Below, piece after piece: positions 51,703 through 59,961 of a stretch of 64,000 nucleotides of DNA; position 1 is the stretch's first letter, and every line of letters begins with the position of its first letter. The notes under the pieces are model-generated. The model saw nothing but the letters and a program-made list of their open reading frames with translations, did not search any database and was not told the DNA's origin. The position numbers and the translations under genes were made by a program. The DNA comes from an uncultured Roseburia sp. Lineage in GTDB: Bacteria > Bacillota > Clostridia > Lachnospirales > Lachnospiraceae. The DNA is taken from positions 126,403 through 190,402 of the forward strand of contig CAJUNX010000001.1 of assembly GCA_910587865.1 (NCBI GenBank), given 5' to 3'.

Positions 51703-53379
51703 ATGAAAAAAGGTATTATTTTTGATATGGACGGAACGCTGTGGGATTCCGCAGAGAATGTGGCGGTATCCTGGAATCTTGTCATAAAGGAATCGGGGCT
51801 GATCGAAAAAAAGCTGACGACGGAGGATATACAGGGCGTGATGGGAAAGACGATGGACGTCATCGGTGATATCCTGTTCGGGGAGCTCGAAAAAGAGACG
51901 CGCATGCATCTGATGGATGACTGCTGCAGAAGGGAAAACGACTATCTGCGGGAGCACGGCGGCATGCTCTATGAGGGAGTAGAGGAGGTTTTTGGCCGTC
52001 TGAAGGAAAGGGGATATCATCTTCTGATTGTCAGCAACTGCCAGGCGGGATATATCGAGGCATTTCTGGATTATTATAAACTGTGGGATTATATCGACGA
52101 CACTCTCTGCTACGGGGATAATCTGCGGGGGAAAGGAGAGAATATCCGTATTGCAGCCGAACGAAACGGTCTGGATGCGGCGGTCTATGTCGGTGACATT
52201 CAGGGGGATTATGATGCGAGTGTGCAGGCCGGCGCCGGCTTTCTTCACGCCGCATACGGGTTTGGGACGATCCGGCAGGAGGTTCCGGCGATTCACAGCC
52301 TCAGGGAGCTCGCGGAGTATGATGTGGATGCATATCTGCGCGGAACCGGAAAGAGAACGACATATGTAAAACGCTTCGGTATGGAGGGGAACATGACAAA
52401 ATTAGATGAGCTTCAGAAAGTGATCAGCAGGGAACATGTCTATATTCAGACACACAATTTTCCGGATCCGGATGCGATTGCGAGCGCTTTCGGACTTCAG
52501 TACCTGTTAGAACAGCGCGGTATCCGTTCGTCGATCTGTTACCGGGGAAAGATCGACCGCTACAGCACGCAGAAATTGCGGGAGATTATGGGAATCCGGC
52601 TTTTTGACACGGATGAGATGGCCTCCGGGATCACGGGCGAAGACGAGGTGATTCTCGTGGACGCGCAGAGAGGAAATTCCAATATTGCCATGATTCCGGG
52701 AAAAGTGATCGCGTGTATCGACCACCATCCGGATAATGACCACTGCGAATACCCGTTTGAGGACATCCGGTCCGAGGTCGGGGCGTGTGCATCCATCATC
52801 GGCGGGTATTTCATAGAAAATGAGGTGCCGGTGAATGAACAGATCGCGACAGCCCTCACCTTCGGCATCCGGATCGATACCAGCAATCTTTCCAGGGGAG
52901 TCTCAAAGCTTGATCTTGAGATCATTTATAAGATATATGATCAGTGCGATTACGGGACAATCCATATGCTTGAAAACAGCAATCTCTGCTTTGACGATCT
53001 GATCGGTTATGCGGAGGCCATCTCAAGCATCGAGGTCTATGATGACGTGAGCTTTGCCGATTCGGGCCGGGACTGTCCGGTGATCTCGAGTATCTCGGAC
53101 TTTATGCTTGCGCTCAAAGAGGTTGTGTTTTCCGTGGTGTACGGCAGAAAGGAGAACGGCATCAATCTGTCGGTGCGCAGCGAGAAGCCGGAGCTTCATG
53201 CCGGAAAGATTGTGGACGAGGCGCTTGCCGGGATCGGAAGCGGGGGCGGACATGCGTCCATGGCGGGCGGCTTTATCCCGTTTACGGGGAGCGAGCGTGA
53301 GGAGGCGGTTCTTTTAGACGAGGTCAAGGAACGCTTTATGTCCGTGCTGGGGGTAAAGCGCGAAAACGGACGGTGGTAA
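51703..53379 (+). CDS. Fusion of HAD hydrolase and DHH-DHHA1 phosphoesterase (NrnA-like)
   Basis: 558 residues in one open frame. Residues 1-225 are a HAD phosphatase (IIFDMDGTLWDS nucleophile motif; LLIVSNCQAGY; VYVGDIQGDYDAS), like phosphoglycolate phosphatases. Residues 231-558 are a DHH phosphoesterase with HNFPDPDAIASAFG, VDAQRGNSN, CIDHHPDND, and the DHHA1 motif GSGGGHASMAGGF, as in NrnA-type enzymes that degrade short RNAs or dinucleotides. The joint contains GGAGGGG (52383-52389) before an in-frame ATG at 52393, so the DHH part (328 residues, normal NrnA size) could also be made alone. GGAGG lies 13 nt before the first ATG. Confidence 0.88.
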   Translation: MKKGIIFDMDGTLWDSAENVAVSWNLVIKESGLIEKKLTTEDIQGVMGKTMDVIGDILFGELEKETRMHLMDDCCRRENDYLREHGGMLYEGVEEVFGRLKERGYHLLIVSNCQAGYIEAFLDYYKLWDYIDDTLCYGDNLRGKGENIRIAAERNGLDAAVYVGDIQGDYDASVQAGAGFLHAAYGFGTIRQEVPAIHSLRELAEYDVDAYLRGTGKRTTYVKRFGMEGNMTKLDELQKVISREHVYIQTHNFPDPDAIASAFGLQYLLEQRGIRSSICYRGKIDRYSTQKLREIMGIRLFDTDEMASGITGEDEVILVDAQRGNSNIAMIPGKVIACIDHHPDNDHCEYPFEDIRSEVGACASIIGGYFIENEVPVNEQIATALTFGIRIDTSNLSRGVSKLDLEIIYKIYDQCDYGTIHMLENSNLCFDDLIGYAEAISSIEVYDDVSFADSGRDCPVISSISDFMLALKEVVFSVVYGRKENGINLSVRSEKPELHAGKIVDEALAGIGSGGGHASMAGGFIPFTGSEREEAVLLDEVKERFMSVLGVKRENGRW

Positions 53380-53439
53380 CCGTGTCGGAAGGCAGGAAAA
53401 ACGACTATGCGGCGTGTGGCTGAAAGCGAAAAACAGGCC

Positions 53440-53468
53440 TTGACAACCACAATCGTTGAAGCTATACT
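53440..53468 (+). promoter_or_regulatory. Promoter of the ileS T-box transcript
   Basis: TTGACA (53440-53445) and TATACT (53463-53468) have 17-bp spacing. Confidence 0.85.
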
Positions 53469-53504
53469 ATCAGCAGACAAATGAGGCAGGTATTTCTGCC
53501 GCAC

Positions 53505-53787
53505 AAAGACGATGACGAAGACAGTAGCCCGCAGGGGAAAGCGACAGAGAGCCGGGGATGGTGGAAGCCGGTGCGAGTAGCCTGAGGAGGAAGATCACTT
53601 CCAAGTCGCAGCCCGAAATGCAGACCAGAGAAGCGGTGCAGGACGCGGTGATGAGCCGCAGACCGCCGCAGCGCAGAGTAGGAGCTGACGTATTTCCCAC
53701 GTTACAGGGAACGTGTATCATGGGTACATTTGTAATTAGGTGGTTAACGGTGAGACTCTCGTCCTATTTACAGGACGGGAGTTTTTT
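53505..53787 (+). promoter_or_regulatory. Isoleucine T-box riboswitch with terminator
   Basis: Stem I has the conserved AGAGAGCCGGGG and TGGTGGAAGCCGGTG elements (53547-53573). The specifier loop GAAGATCACTTC carries ATC (53594-53596), an isoleucine codon. The T-box region reads AATTAGGTGGTTAACGG (53734-53750), and the terminator ACTCTCGTCCT/AGGACGGGAGT with T6 lies at 53755-53787. Uncharged tRNA-Ile should favour the antiterminator and switch on ileS. The T-box core differs from the common GGTGG-N-ACCGCG form. Confidence 0.9.
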
Positions 53788-53843
53788 GTTGGGAAAGCCC
53801 GTCCGCGGTGAGCGGCCAGAAGGCGCGGGCCCGCGCCTGAAAG

Positions 53844-53955
53844 CCGGCTCACGGGAGGCCCCGCACAGAGGGAATGAGCCCGTGTGGAAACCGGCTCACG
53901 GGAGGCGCCCGCACAGAGGGATTGAGCCCGTGTGGAAACCGGCTCACGGGAGGCG
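53844..53955 (+). repeat. 48-bp tandem repeat between the T-box and ileS
   Basis: Units begin CCGGCTCACGGGAGGC at 53844, 53891 and 53939 (third truncated). Each joint CCCGTG/CACGGG can form a hairpin in the ileS leader. Confidence 0.88.
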
Positions 53956-54032
53956 CGGCCCGGCTCACACGGCGGACATGAGGGATTTCACCACGACGCG
54001 AAGCCATGCACCAGCACTGACAGGAGGAAAGG

Positions 54033-57000
54033 ATGTATAACAAGGTTGACACAAATCTGAATTTTGTGGACAGGGAAAAACAGGTGGAGCGGTTCTGGAA
54101 GGAGCATGACATTTTCAGAAAGAGTATGGAGAACCGCAGAGAAGGAGAGGTCTACACATTTTACGACGGACCGCCAACCGCAAACGGCAAGCCGCACATC
54201 GGCCATGTGCTGACCCGCGTGATCAAGGATATGATTCCGCGGTATCAGACGATGAAAGGGAAATATGTGCCCCGCAAGGCCGGCTGGGATACCCACGGTC
54301 TCCCGGTGGAGCTCGAGGTGGAAAAAAAGCTCGGGTTAAACGGCAAGGATCAGATCGAAGCGTATGGCATGGAGCCCTTTATCGGGCAGTGCAAGGAGTC
54401 CGTGTGGAAGTACAAGGGCATGTGGGAGGATTTCTCCGGGACTGTCGGCTTCTGGGCGGATATGGACGATCCGTACGTGACCTATGACGATAAGTTTATC
54501 GAGTCCGAGTGGTGGGCGTTAAAAGAGATCTGGGACCGGAAGCTGTTATACAAAGGATTTAAAATCGTGCCCTACTGCCCGCGCTGCGGGACGCCGCTCT
54601 CAAGCCAGGAGGTGGCGCAGGGCTATAAGACCGTGAAGGAGCGCTCTGCGGTCGTGCGCTTTAAGGTAGTCGGGGAGGACGCATATTTTCTCGCCTGGAC
54701 GACGACGCCATGGACGCTGCCGTCAAATGTCGCGCTCTGCGTGAACCCGGACGAGATCTATTGTAAGGTAAAGGCGGCGGACGGATATACCTATTATATG
54801 GCGGAGGCGCTTTTAAATACCGTGCTCGGGAAACGGGCCGAGGCCGACGGAAAGAAAGAGGCGAAAAAGGAAACCGGGAAGAAAGGGGCAGGGGCTGCAC
54901 AGCAGGATACCGAAGGGAAGGCAGCACAGTCCGCGGACACACCGCAGACCCCGGCATACGAGGTGCTGGAGACGTACAAAGGCACGGATCTCGAGCGGAA
55001 GGAATATGTGCCGCTGTTTGACTTCGCGGATGAAATCATCGCAAAGCAGCACAAAATGGGCCACTACATCACCTGTGACAGCTATGTCACGATGACCGAC
55101 GGTACGGGCATCGTCCACATCGCGCCGGCGTTCGGTGAGGACGACGCGAATGTCGGGAGAAAATATGACCTGCCCTTCGTGCAGCTCGTGGACGGCAAAG
55201 GCGAGATGACGGCGGAGACGGCCTGGGCCGGCGTGTTTGTGAAAAAAGCAGATCCGATGATCCTAAAGGATCTGGAGGAGAGAGGGCTTCTGTTCGACGC
55301 GCCGAAGTTTGAGCATGATTATCCGCACTGCTGGCGCTGCGACACGCCGCTCATCTACTATGCGCGAGAGTCCTGGTTTATCAAAATGACTGCGGTAAGG
55401 GATGAGCTGATCCGCAACAACAACACGGTCAACTGGATCCCGGAATCGATCGGGAAGGGGCGCTTCGGAGACTGGCTTGAGAACATTCAGGACTGGGGGA
55501 TCTCCAGAAACCGCTACTGGGGCACGCCGCTTAATATCTGGGAGTGCGAGGGCTGCGGCCGCCAGGAATCCGTCGGGGGAAGGGAGGAACTTGCAAAGCG
55601 CACCGGCAACCCGGACGACGCGAAGGTGGAGCTGCACCGCCCGTATATCGACGAGGTGACCTTTGTCTGCCCGGACTGCGGGAAGACGATGCGCCGTGTG
55701 CCGGAGGTCATCGACTGCTGGTTTGACTCGGGCGCGATGCCGTTTGCGCAGCACCACTATCCGTTTGAGAACAGGGAGCTGTTTGAGCAGCAGTTTCCGG
55801 CGCAGTTCATCTCGGAGGCAGTCGATCAGACGAGAGGATGGTTTTACTCCCTGATGGCGGAGTCGACGCTGCTGTTCCACAAAGCCCCGTACGAGAATGT
55901 CATCGTGCTCGGTCATGTGCAGGATGAAAACGGCCAGAAGATGAGCAAGTCAAAGGGCAATGCCATTGACCCGTTCGAGGCGCTGGAGCAGTACGGCGCA
56001 GACGCGATCCGCTGGTATTTCTACATCAACAGCGCGCCCTGGCTGCCGAACCGGTTCCACGGAAAGGCCGTGCAGGAGGGGCAGCGCAAGTTCATGGGCA
56101 CGCTTTGGAACACCTACGCATTTTTCGTGCTGTACGCGAACATCGACGGATTTGACGCAACGAAGTACACGCTTGACTATGAGAAGCTGTCCGTGATGGA
56201 CCGGTGGCTGCTGTCGCGGTTAAATACCGTGACCGGCGAGGTGGACGGACATCTCGGCAGCTACCGGATCCCGGAGGCCGCAAGGGCGCTGGACGATTTT
56301 GTGGACGACATGAGCAACTGGTATGTCAGGAGAAGCCGCGAGCGCTTCTGGGCAAAGGGTATGGAGCAGGACAAGATCAACGCGTACATGACGCTGTATA
56401 CGGCGCTTGTCACGATCTGCAAATGCGCAGCCCCGATGATCCCTTTTATGACGGAGGAGATCTATCAGAATCTGGTGTGCTCGCTGGATCAGAATGCTCC
56501 GCAGAGCATCCACCTGTGCGATTTTCCGCAGGCGGACGAGACGTTTGTCGACAAAGAGCTGGAAGCGGCCATGAAAGAAGTCTTAAAAATCGTTGTCATG
56601 GGGCGCGCGTGCCGCAATACGGCGAATATCAAAAACCGGCAGCCGATCGGGACGATGTTTGTCAAAGCGCCGGAGGCGCTCGGGGAGTACTACACGGAGA
56701 TTATCGCGGATGAGCTGAATGTAAAAGAGGTGCGTTTCACGGAGGACGTAAGCTCCTATACCAGCTATACGTTCAAGCCGCAGCTGCGCACGGTCGGGCC
56801 GAAGTACGGGAAATATTTAAAACAGATCCAGCAGTGCTTATCGGAGCTCGACGGCAACGCGGCGATGGCGGAGCTGAAGGCGAACGGGGCGCTCGTGCTC
56901 TCCTCCGTCAGCGAGGAGGTGCGGCTCGCCGAGGAGGATCTGCTGATCACGATGACGCAGGCGGAGGGCTATGTGACCGAGGGGGACAACACGGTCACGG

Positions 57001-57320
57001 TCGTTCTCGACACGAACCTGACGCCGGAGCTGATCGAGGAAGGCTTTGTGCGCGAGCTGGTGAGCAAGCTGCAGACGATGCGGAAGGAAGCCGGCTTTGA
57101 GGTCATGGATCAGATTCATGTCCGTTATGAGGCGGGCGAAAAAGTCGCTGGCATTTTTGAGCGGAATGGTGATATAATCAGATCGGAAGTGCTCGCGCTT
57201 GATCTCGCCGACACACTGCGGGAAGAGGGCGCAGACAACAGCGGCATGTACGAAAAAGAATGGAATATCAACGGGGAGCAGGTACGACTGGGGGTAAAGA
57301 AGGAGGAAAAAGCACAATGA
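54033..57320 (+). CDS. ileS: Isoleucyl-tRNA synthetase
   Basis: 1095 residues. Class I motifs HIGH as PPTANGKPHIGHVLTR and KMSKS as GQKMSKSKGNAIDPFE; the editing domain shows AWTTTPWTLPSN and GTGIVHIAPAFGEDD. The size and motifs match the longer IleRS type found in many anaerobes. Residues about 267-309 are a Lys/Ala/Gln-rich low-complexity insertion (KKEAKKETGKKGAGAAQQ) inside the editing domain, which is unusual. Expression is governed by the T-box upstream. It ends in ATGA overlap with a glycogen phosphorylase gene. The ATG follows GACAGGAGGAAAGG. Confidence 0.95.
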   Translation: MYNKVDTNLNFVDREKQVERFWKEHDIFRKSMENRREGEVYTFYDGPPTANGKPHIGHVLTRVIKDMIPRYQTMKGKYVPRKAGWDTHGLPVELEVEKKLGLNGKDQIEAYGMEPFIGQCKESVWKYKGMWEDFSGTVGFWADMDDPYVTYDDKFIESEWWALKEIWDRKLLYKGFKIVPYCPRCGTPLSSQEVAQGYKTVKERSAVVRFKVVGEDAYFLAWTTTPWTLPSNVALCVNPDEIYCKVKAADGYTYYMAEALLNTVLGKRAEADGKKEAKKETGKKGAGAAQQDTEGKAAQSADTPQTPAYEVLETYKGTDLERKEYVPLFDFADEIIAKQHKMGHYITCDSYVTMTDGTGIVHIAPAFGEDDANVGRKYDLPFVQLVDGKGEMTAETAWAGVFVKKADPMILKDLEERGLLFDAPKFEHDYPHCWRCDTPLIYYARESWFIKMTAVRDELIRNNNTVNWIPESIGKGRFGDWLENIQDWGISRNRYWGTPLNIWECEGCGRQESVGGREELAKRTGNPDDAKVELHRPYIDEVTFVCPDCGKTMRRVPEVIDCWFDSGAMPFAQHHYPFENRELFEQQFPAQFISEAVDQTRGWFYSLMAESTLLFHKAPYENVIVLGHVQDENGQKMSKSKGNAIDPFEALEQYGADAIRWYFYINSAPWLPNRFHGKAVQEGQRKFMGTLWNTYAFFVLYANIDGFDATKYTLDYEKLSVMDRWLLSRLNTVTGEVDGHLGSYRIPEAARALDDFVDDMSNWYVRRSRERFWAKGMEQDKINAYMTLYTALVTICKCAAPMIPFMTEEIYQNLVCSLDQNAPQSIHLCDFPQADETFVDKELEAAMKEVLKIVVMGRACRNTANIKNRQPIGTMFVKAPEALGEYYTEIIADELNVKEVRFTEDVSSYTSYTFKPQLRTVGPKYGKYLKQIQQCLSELDGNAAMAELKANGALVLSSVSEEVRLAEEDLLITMTQAEGYVTEGDNTVTVVLDTNLTPELIEEGFVRELVSKLQTMRKEAGFEVMDQIHVRYEAGEKVAGIFERNGDIIRSEVLALDLADTLREEGADNSGMYEKEWNINGEQVRLGVKKEEKAQ

Positions 57321-59788
57321 GCACCAATCTTTTTGACAAAAAGGCATTTATTCATGAAGTACGCGATAATGTCAAAAATCTGTATCGGAAAACGCTGGAC
57401 GAGGCGAGTCAGCAGGAGATTTTTCAGGCCGTCTCCTACGCGGTGAAGGACAGGATCATCGACCGGTGGCTGGCCACGCACAAGACATTCGACGAGGAGG
57501 ATCCGAAGATTGTCTACTATATGTCCATGGAATTTCTGATGGGGCGTGCGCTCGGAAACAATCTGATCAATTTAAAATGCTACAAAGAGGTGAGGGAGGC
57601 GCTAGAGGAGATCGGGTTAAATCTTGACGTGATTGAGGATCAGGAGCGCGACCCGGCGCTTGGAAACGGCGGTCTGGGGCGTCTTGCGGCCTGCTTTATG
57701 GAGTCGCTGGCCACGCTCGGCTACGCGGCGTACGGCTGCGGGATCCGTTACCGCTACGGCATGTTTAAACAGGAGATCAAAGACGGTTTCCAGGTGGAGG
57801 CGCCGGACAACTGGTTAAAGGACGGATATCCGTTTGAGCTGCGCCGGCCGGAGTACACCCATGAGGTGAAGTTCGGCGGCTATGTCCGCGCGGAGAACGG
57901 TGCGGACGGCAAGACGCGGTTCATTCAGGAGGGCTGCCAGTCTGTCCTTGCGGTTCCGTATGACATGCCGATCGTCGGCTACGGCAATAATATGGTAAAT
58001 ACCCTGATGATCTGGGATGCGGAGGCAAAAGAAGCCTTTGAGCTGGATTCGTTCGACAAGGGCGATTACAAAAAGGCGGTGGAGCAGCAGAACCTGGCGA
58101 AAAATTTAGTCGAGGTGCTCTATCCGAACGATAATCATGTGGCGGGCAAGGAGCTGCGCTTAAAACAGCAGTATTTCTTTGTGTCCGCGAGTGTGCAGCG
58201 TGCCCTGGCGCGTTATAAGAAGAATCACAGTGACATTCGCAGGCTGCCGGAAAAGGTGGCGTTTCAGTTAAACGATACGCACCCGACCGTCGCGGTGGCG
58301 GAGCTGATGCGCATTCTCCTGGACGAGGAGGATCTCGGCTGGGAGGAGGCATGGGATATCACCTGCCGCACCTGCGCCTACACGAACCATACGATCATGG
58401 CTGAGGCGCTCGAGAAGTGGCCGATCGAGATTTTCTCGCGTCTGCTCCCGAGAATTTATCAGATCATCGAGGAGATCAACCGCCGGTTCCTCTTACAGAT
58501 TCAGGCAAGCTTCCCGGGAGACAGCGGCAAGATTTCCCGGATGGCGATCATTTATGACGGGCAGGTGAAGATGGCGCACCTGGCAATCGCCGCAGGACAT
58601 TCCGTGAACGGCGTTGCGGCGCTGCACACGGAGATCTTAAAGAACGAACAGCTGCACGACTTCTATCAGATGTTCCCGCAGAAGTTCAACAATAAGACGA
58701 ACGGGATTACACAGCGCCGGTTCCTGCTTCACGGCAATCCGCTGCTCGCGGACTGGGTGACCGAGCACATCGGCGACGACTGGATCACGAACCTCTCGCA
58801 CATTGAGAAGCTCGCGATCTACGCGGATGATAAGAAAGCCCGGCAGGAATTTATGAATATCAAGTACCGCAACAAGGTACGCCTGGCGAAGTATATTAAG
58901 GAGCACAACGGCATTGAAGTGGATCCGCGCTCTATCTTTGACGTGCAGGTCAAGCGGCTGCACGAGTACAAGCGTCAGCTGTTAAATATTCTGCACGTGA
59001 TGTATCTGTACAACCAGTTAAAGGAAAATCCGGCTATGGAGTTCGTTCCGCGGACCTTTATCTTCGGTGCAAAGGCGGCTGCGGGGTATAAGACCGCGAA
59101 GCAGACGATCAAGCTGATCAACAGCGTGGCTGACGTGATCAACAACGACAGAAGCATAAACGGAAAGATCAAAGTAGTCTTTATCGAGGACTACCGTGTG
59201 TCGAACGCGGAGATTATCTTTGCGGCTGCAGATGTCAGCGAGCAGATTTCGACGGCGAGCAAGGAGGCGTCCGGAACCGGCAACATGAAGTTTATGTTAA
59301 ACGGAGCGCTGACTATCGGCACCATGGACGGAGCGAATGTGGAGATGGCCGAGGAGGTCGGCATGGACAACATTTTTATCTTCGGCATGAGCTCCGACGA
59401 GGTGATCGAGCACGAGCATAAGCGGGATTATGACCCGATGCAGATTTTCAACAGCGACGGGGATATCCGCAAGGTGCTGATGCAGATGGTGAACGGCTTT
59501 TATTCGCCGAAGGATCCCGAGCTGTTCCGCGAGCTTTACAATTCGCTGTTAAATACGCGCAGTACGCGCTATGCGGACACCTACTTCAGCCTGAAGGATT
59601 TCCGCGCCTACGCGGAAGCGCAGAAGCGCGTGGAGGAGTACTACAGAGACGAGGAGGCGTGGGCGAAGAGTGCGATCTTAAATGTCGCGCACACCGGAAA
59701 ATTCTCGTCCGACCGCACGATTCAGGAGTATGTGGACGATATCTGGCACCTGGATAAGATCACGGTGCTTCTCCCCGAGGAGGAATAA
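57317..59788 (+). CDS. glgP: Glycogen/starch/alpha-glucan phosphorylase (long form)
   Basis: 823 residues. Phosphorylase blocks: MSMEFLMGRALGNNLINL, ALGNGGLGRLAACFMES, FQLNDTHPTVAVAEL, KRLHEYKRQLLNILHV, and the pyridoxal-phosphate site TASKEASGTGNMKFMLNG. The full length and N-terminal RNVKNLYRK-like region fit standard GlgP. It is the second phosphorylase in the window. It starts in the ileS stop (ATGA) with AGGAGG upstream, so translation is coupled to ileS and transcription may depend on the isoleucine T-box. Confidence 0.94.
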   Translation: MSTNLFDKKAFIHEVRDNVKNLYRKTLDEASQQEIFQAVSYAVKDRIIDRWLATHKTFDEEDPKIVYYMSMEFLMGRALGNNLINLKCYKEVREALEEIGLNLDVIEDQERDPALGNGGLGRLAACFMESLATLGYAAYGCGIRYRYGMFKQEIKDGFQVEAPDNWLKDGYPFELRRPEYTHEVKFGGYVRAENGADGKTRFIQEGCQSVLAVPYDMPIVGYGNNMVNTLMIWDAEAKEAFELDSFDKGDYKKAVEQQNLAKNLVEVLYPNDNHVAGKELRLKQQYFFVSASVQRALARYKKNHSDIRRLPEKVAFQLNDTHPTVAVAELMRILLDEEDLGWEEAWDITCRTCAYTNHTIMAEALEKWPIEIFSRLLPRIYQIIEEINRRFLLQIQASFPGDSGKISRMAIIYDGQVKMAHLAIAAGHSVNGVAALHTEILKNEQLHDFYQMFPQKFNNKTNGITQRRFLLHGNPLLADWVTEHIGDDWITNLSHIEKLAIYADDKKARQEFMNIKYRNKVRLAKYIKEHNGIEVDPRSIFDVQVKRLHEYKRQLLNILHVMYLYNQLKENPAMEFVPRTFIFGAKAAAGYKTAKQTIKLINSVADVINNDRSINGKIKVVFIEDYRVSNAEIIFAAADVSEQISTASKEASGTGNMKFMLNGALTIGTMDGANVEMAEEVGMDNIFIFGMSSDEVIEHEHKRDYDPMQIFNSDGDIRKVLMQMVNGFYSPKDPELFRELYNSLLNTRSTRYADTYFSLKDFRAYAEAQKRVEEYYRDEEAWAKSAILNVAHTGKFSSDRTIQEYVDDIWHLDKITVLLPEEE

Positions 59789-59817
59789 AAACAATAAGTC
59801 CAGAATCCGTGGAATAC

Positions 59818-59851
59818 AAAGGACTGCCGCAGCAGACGGCAGTCCTTTTTT
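59818..59851 (+). terminator. Intrinsic terminator after ileS-glgP
   Basis: AAAGGACTGCCG (59818-59829) pairs with CGGCAGTCCTTT (59837-59848), 7-nt loop, T-run. Confidence 0.92.
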
Positions 59852-59902
59852 CATGCGCTGCGGCACAGGCGCTAAAATTCGGATTTTCCAGAAAAAACTA
59901 TT

Positions 59903-59930
59903 TTGCATACGGGGCACTCTATGTTAAAAT
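59903..59930 (+). promoter_or_regulatory. Promoter of the FapA signalling cluster
   Basis: TTGCAT (59903-59908) and TAAAAT (59925-59930) have 16-bp spacing, 32 bp before the start. Confidence 0.6.
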
Positions 59931-59961
59931 AAGGATATCAATGTGAAGGGAACAGTGAGTC

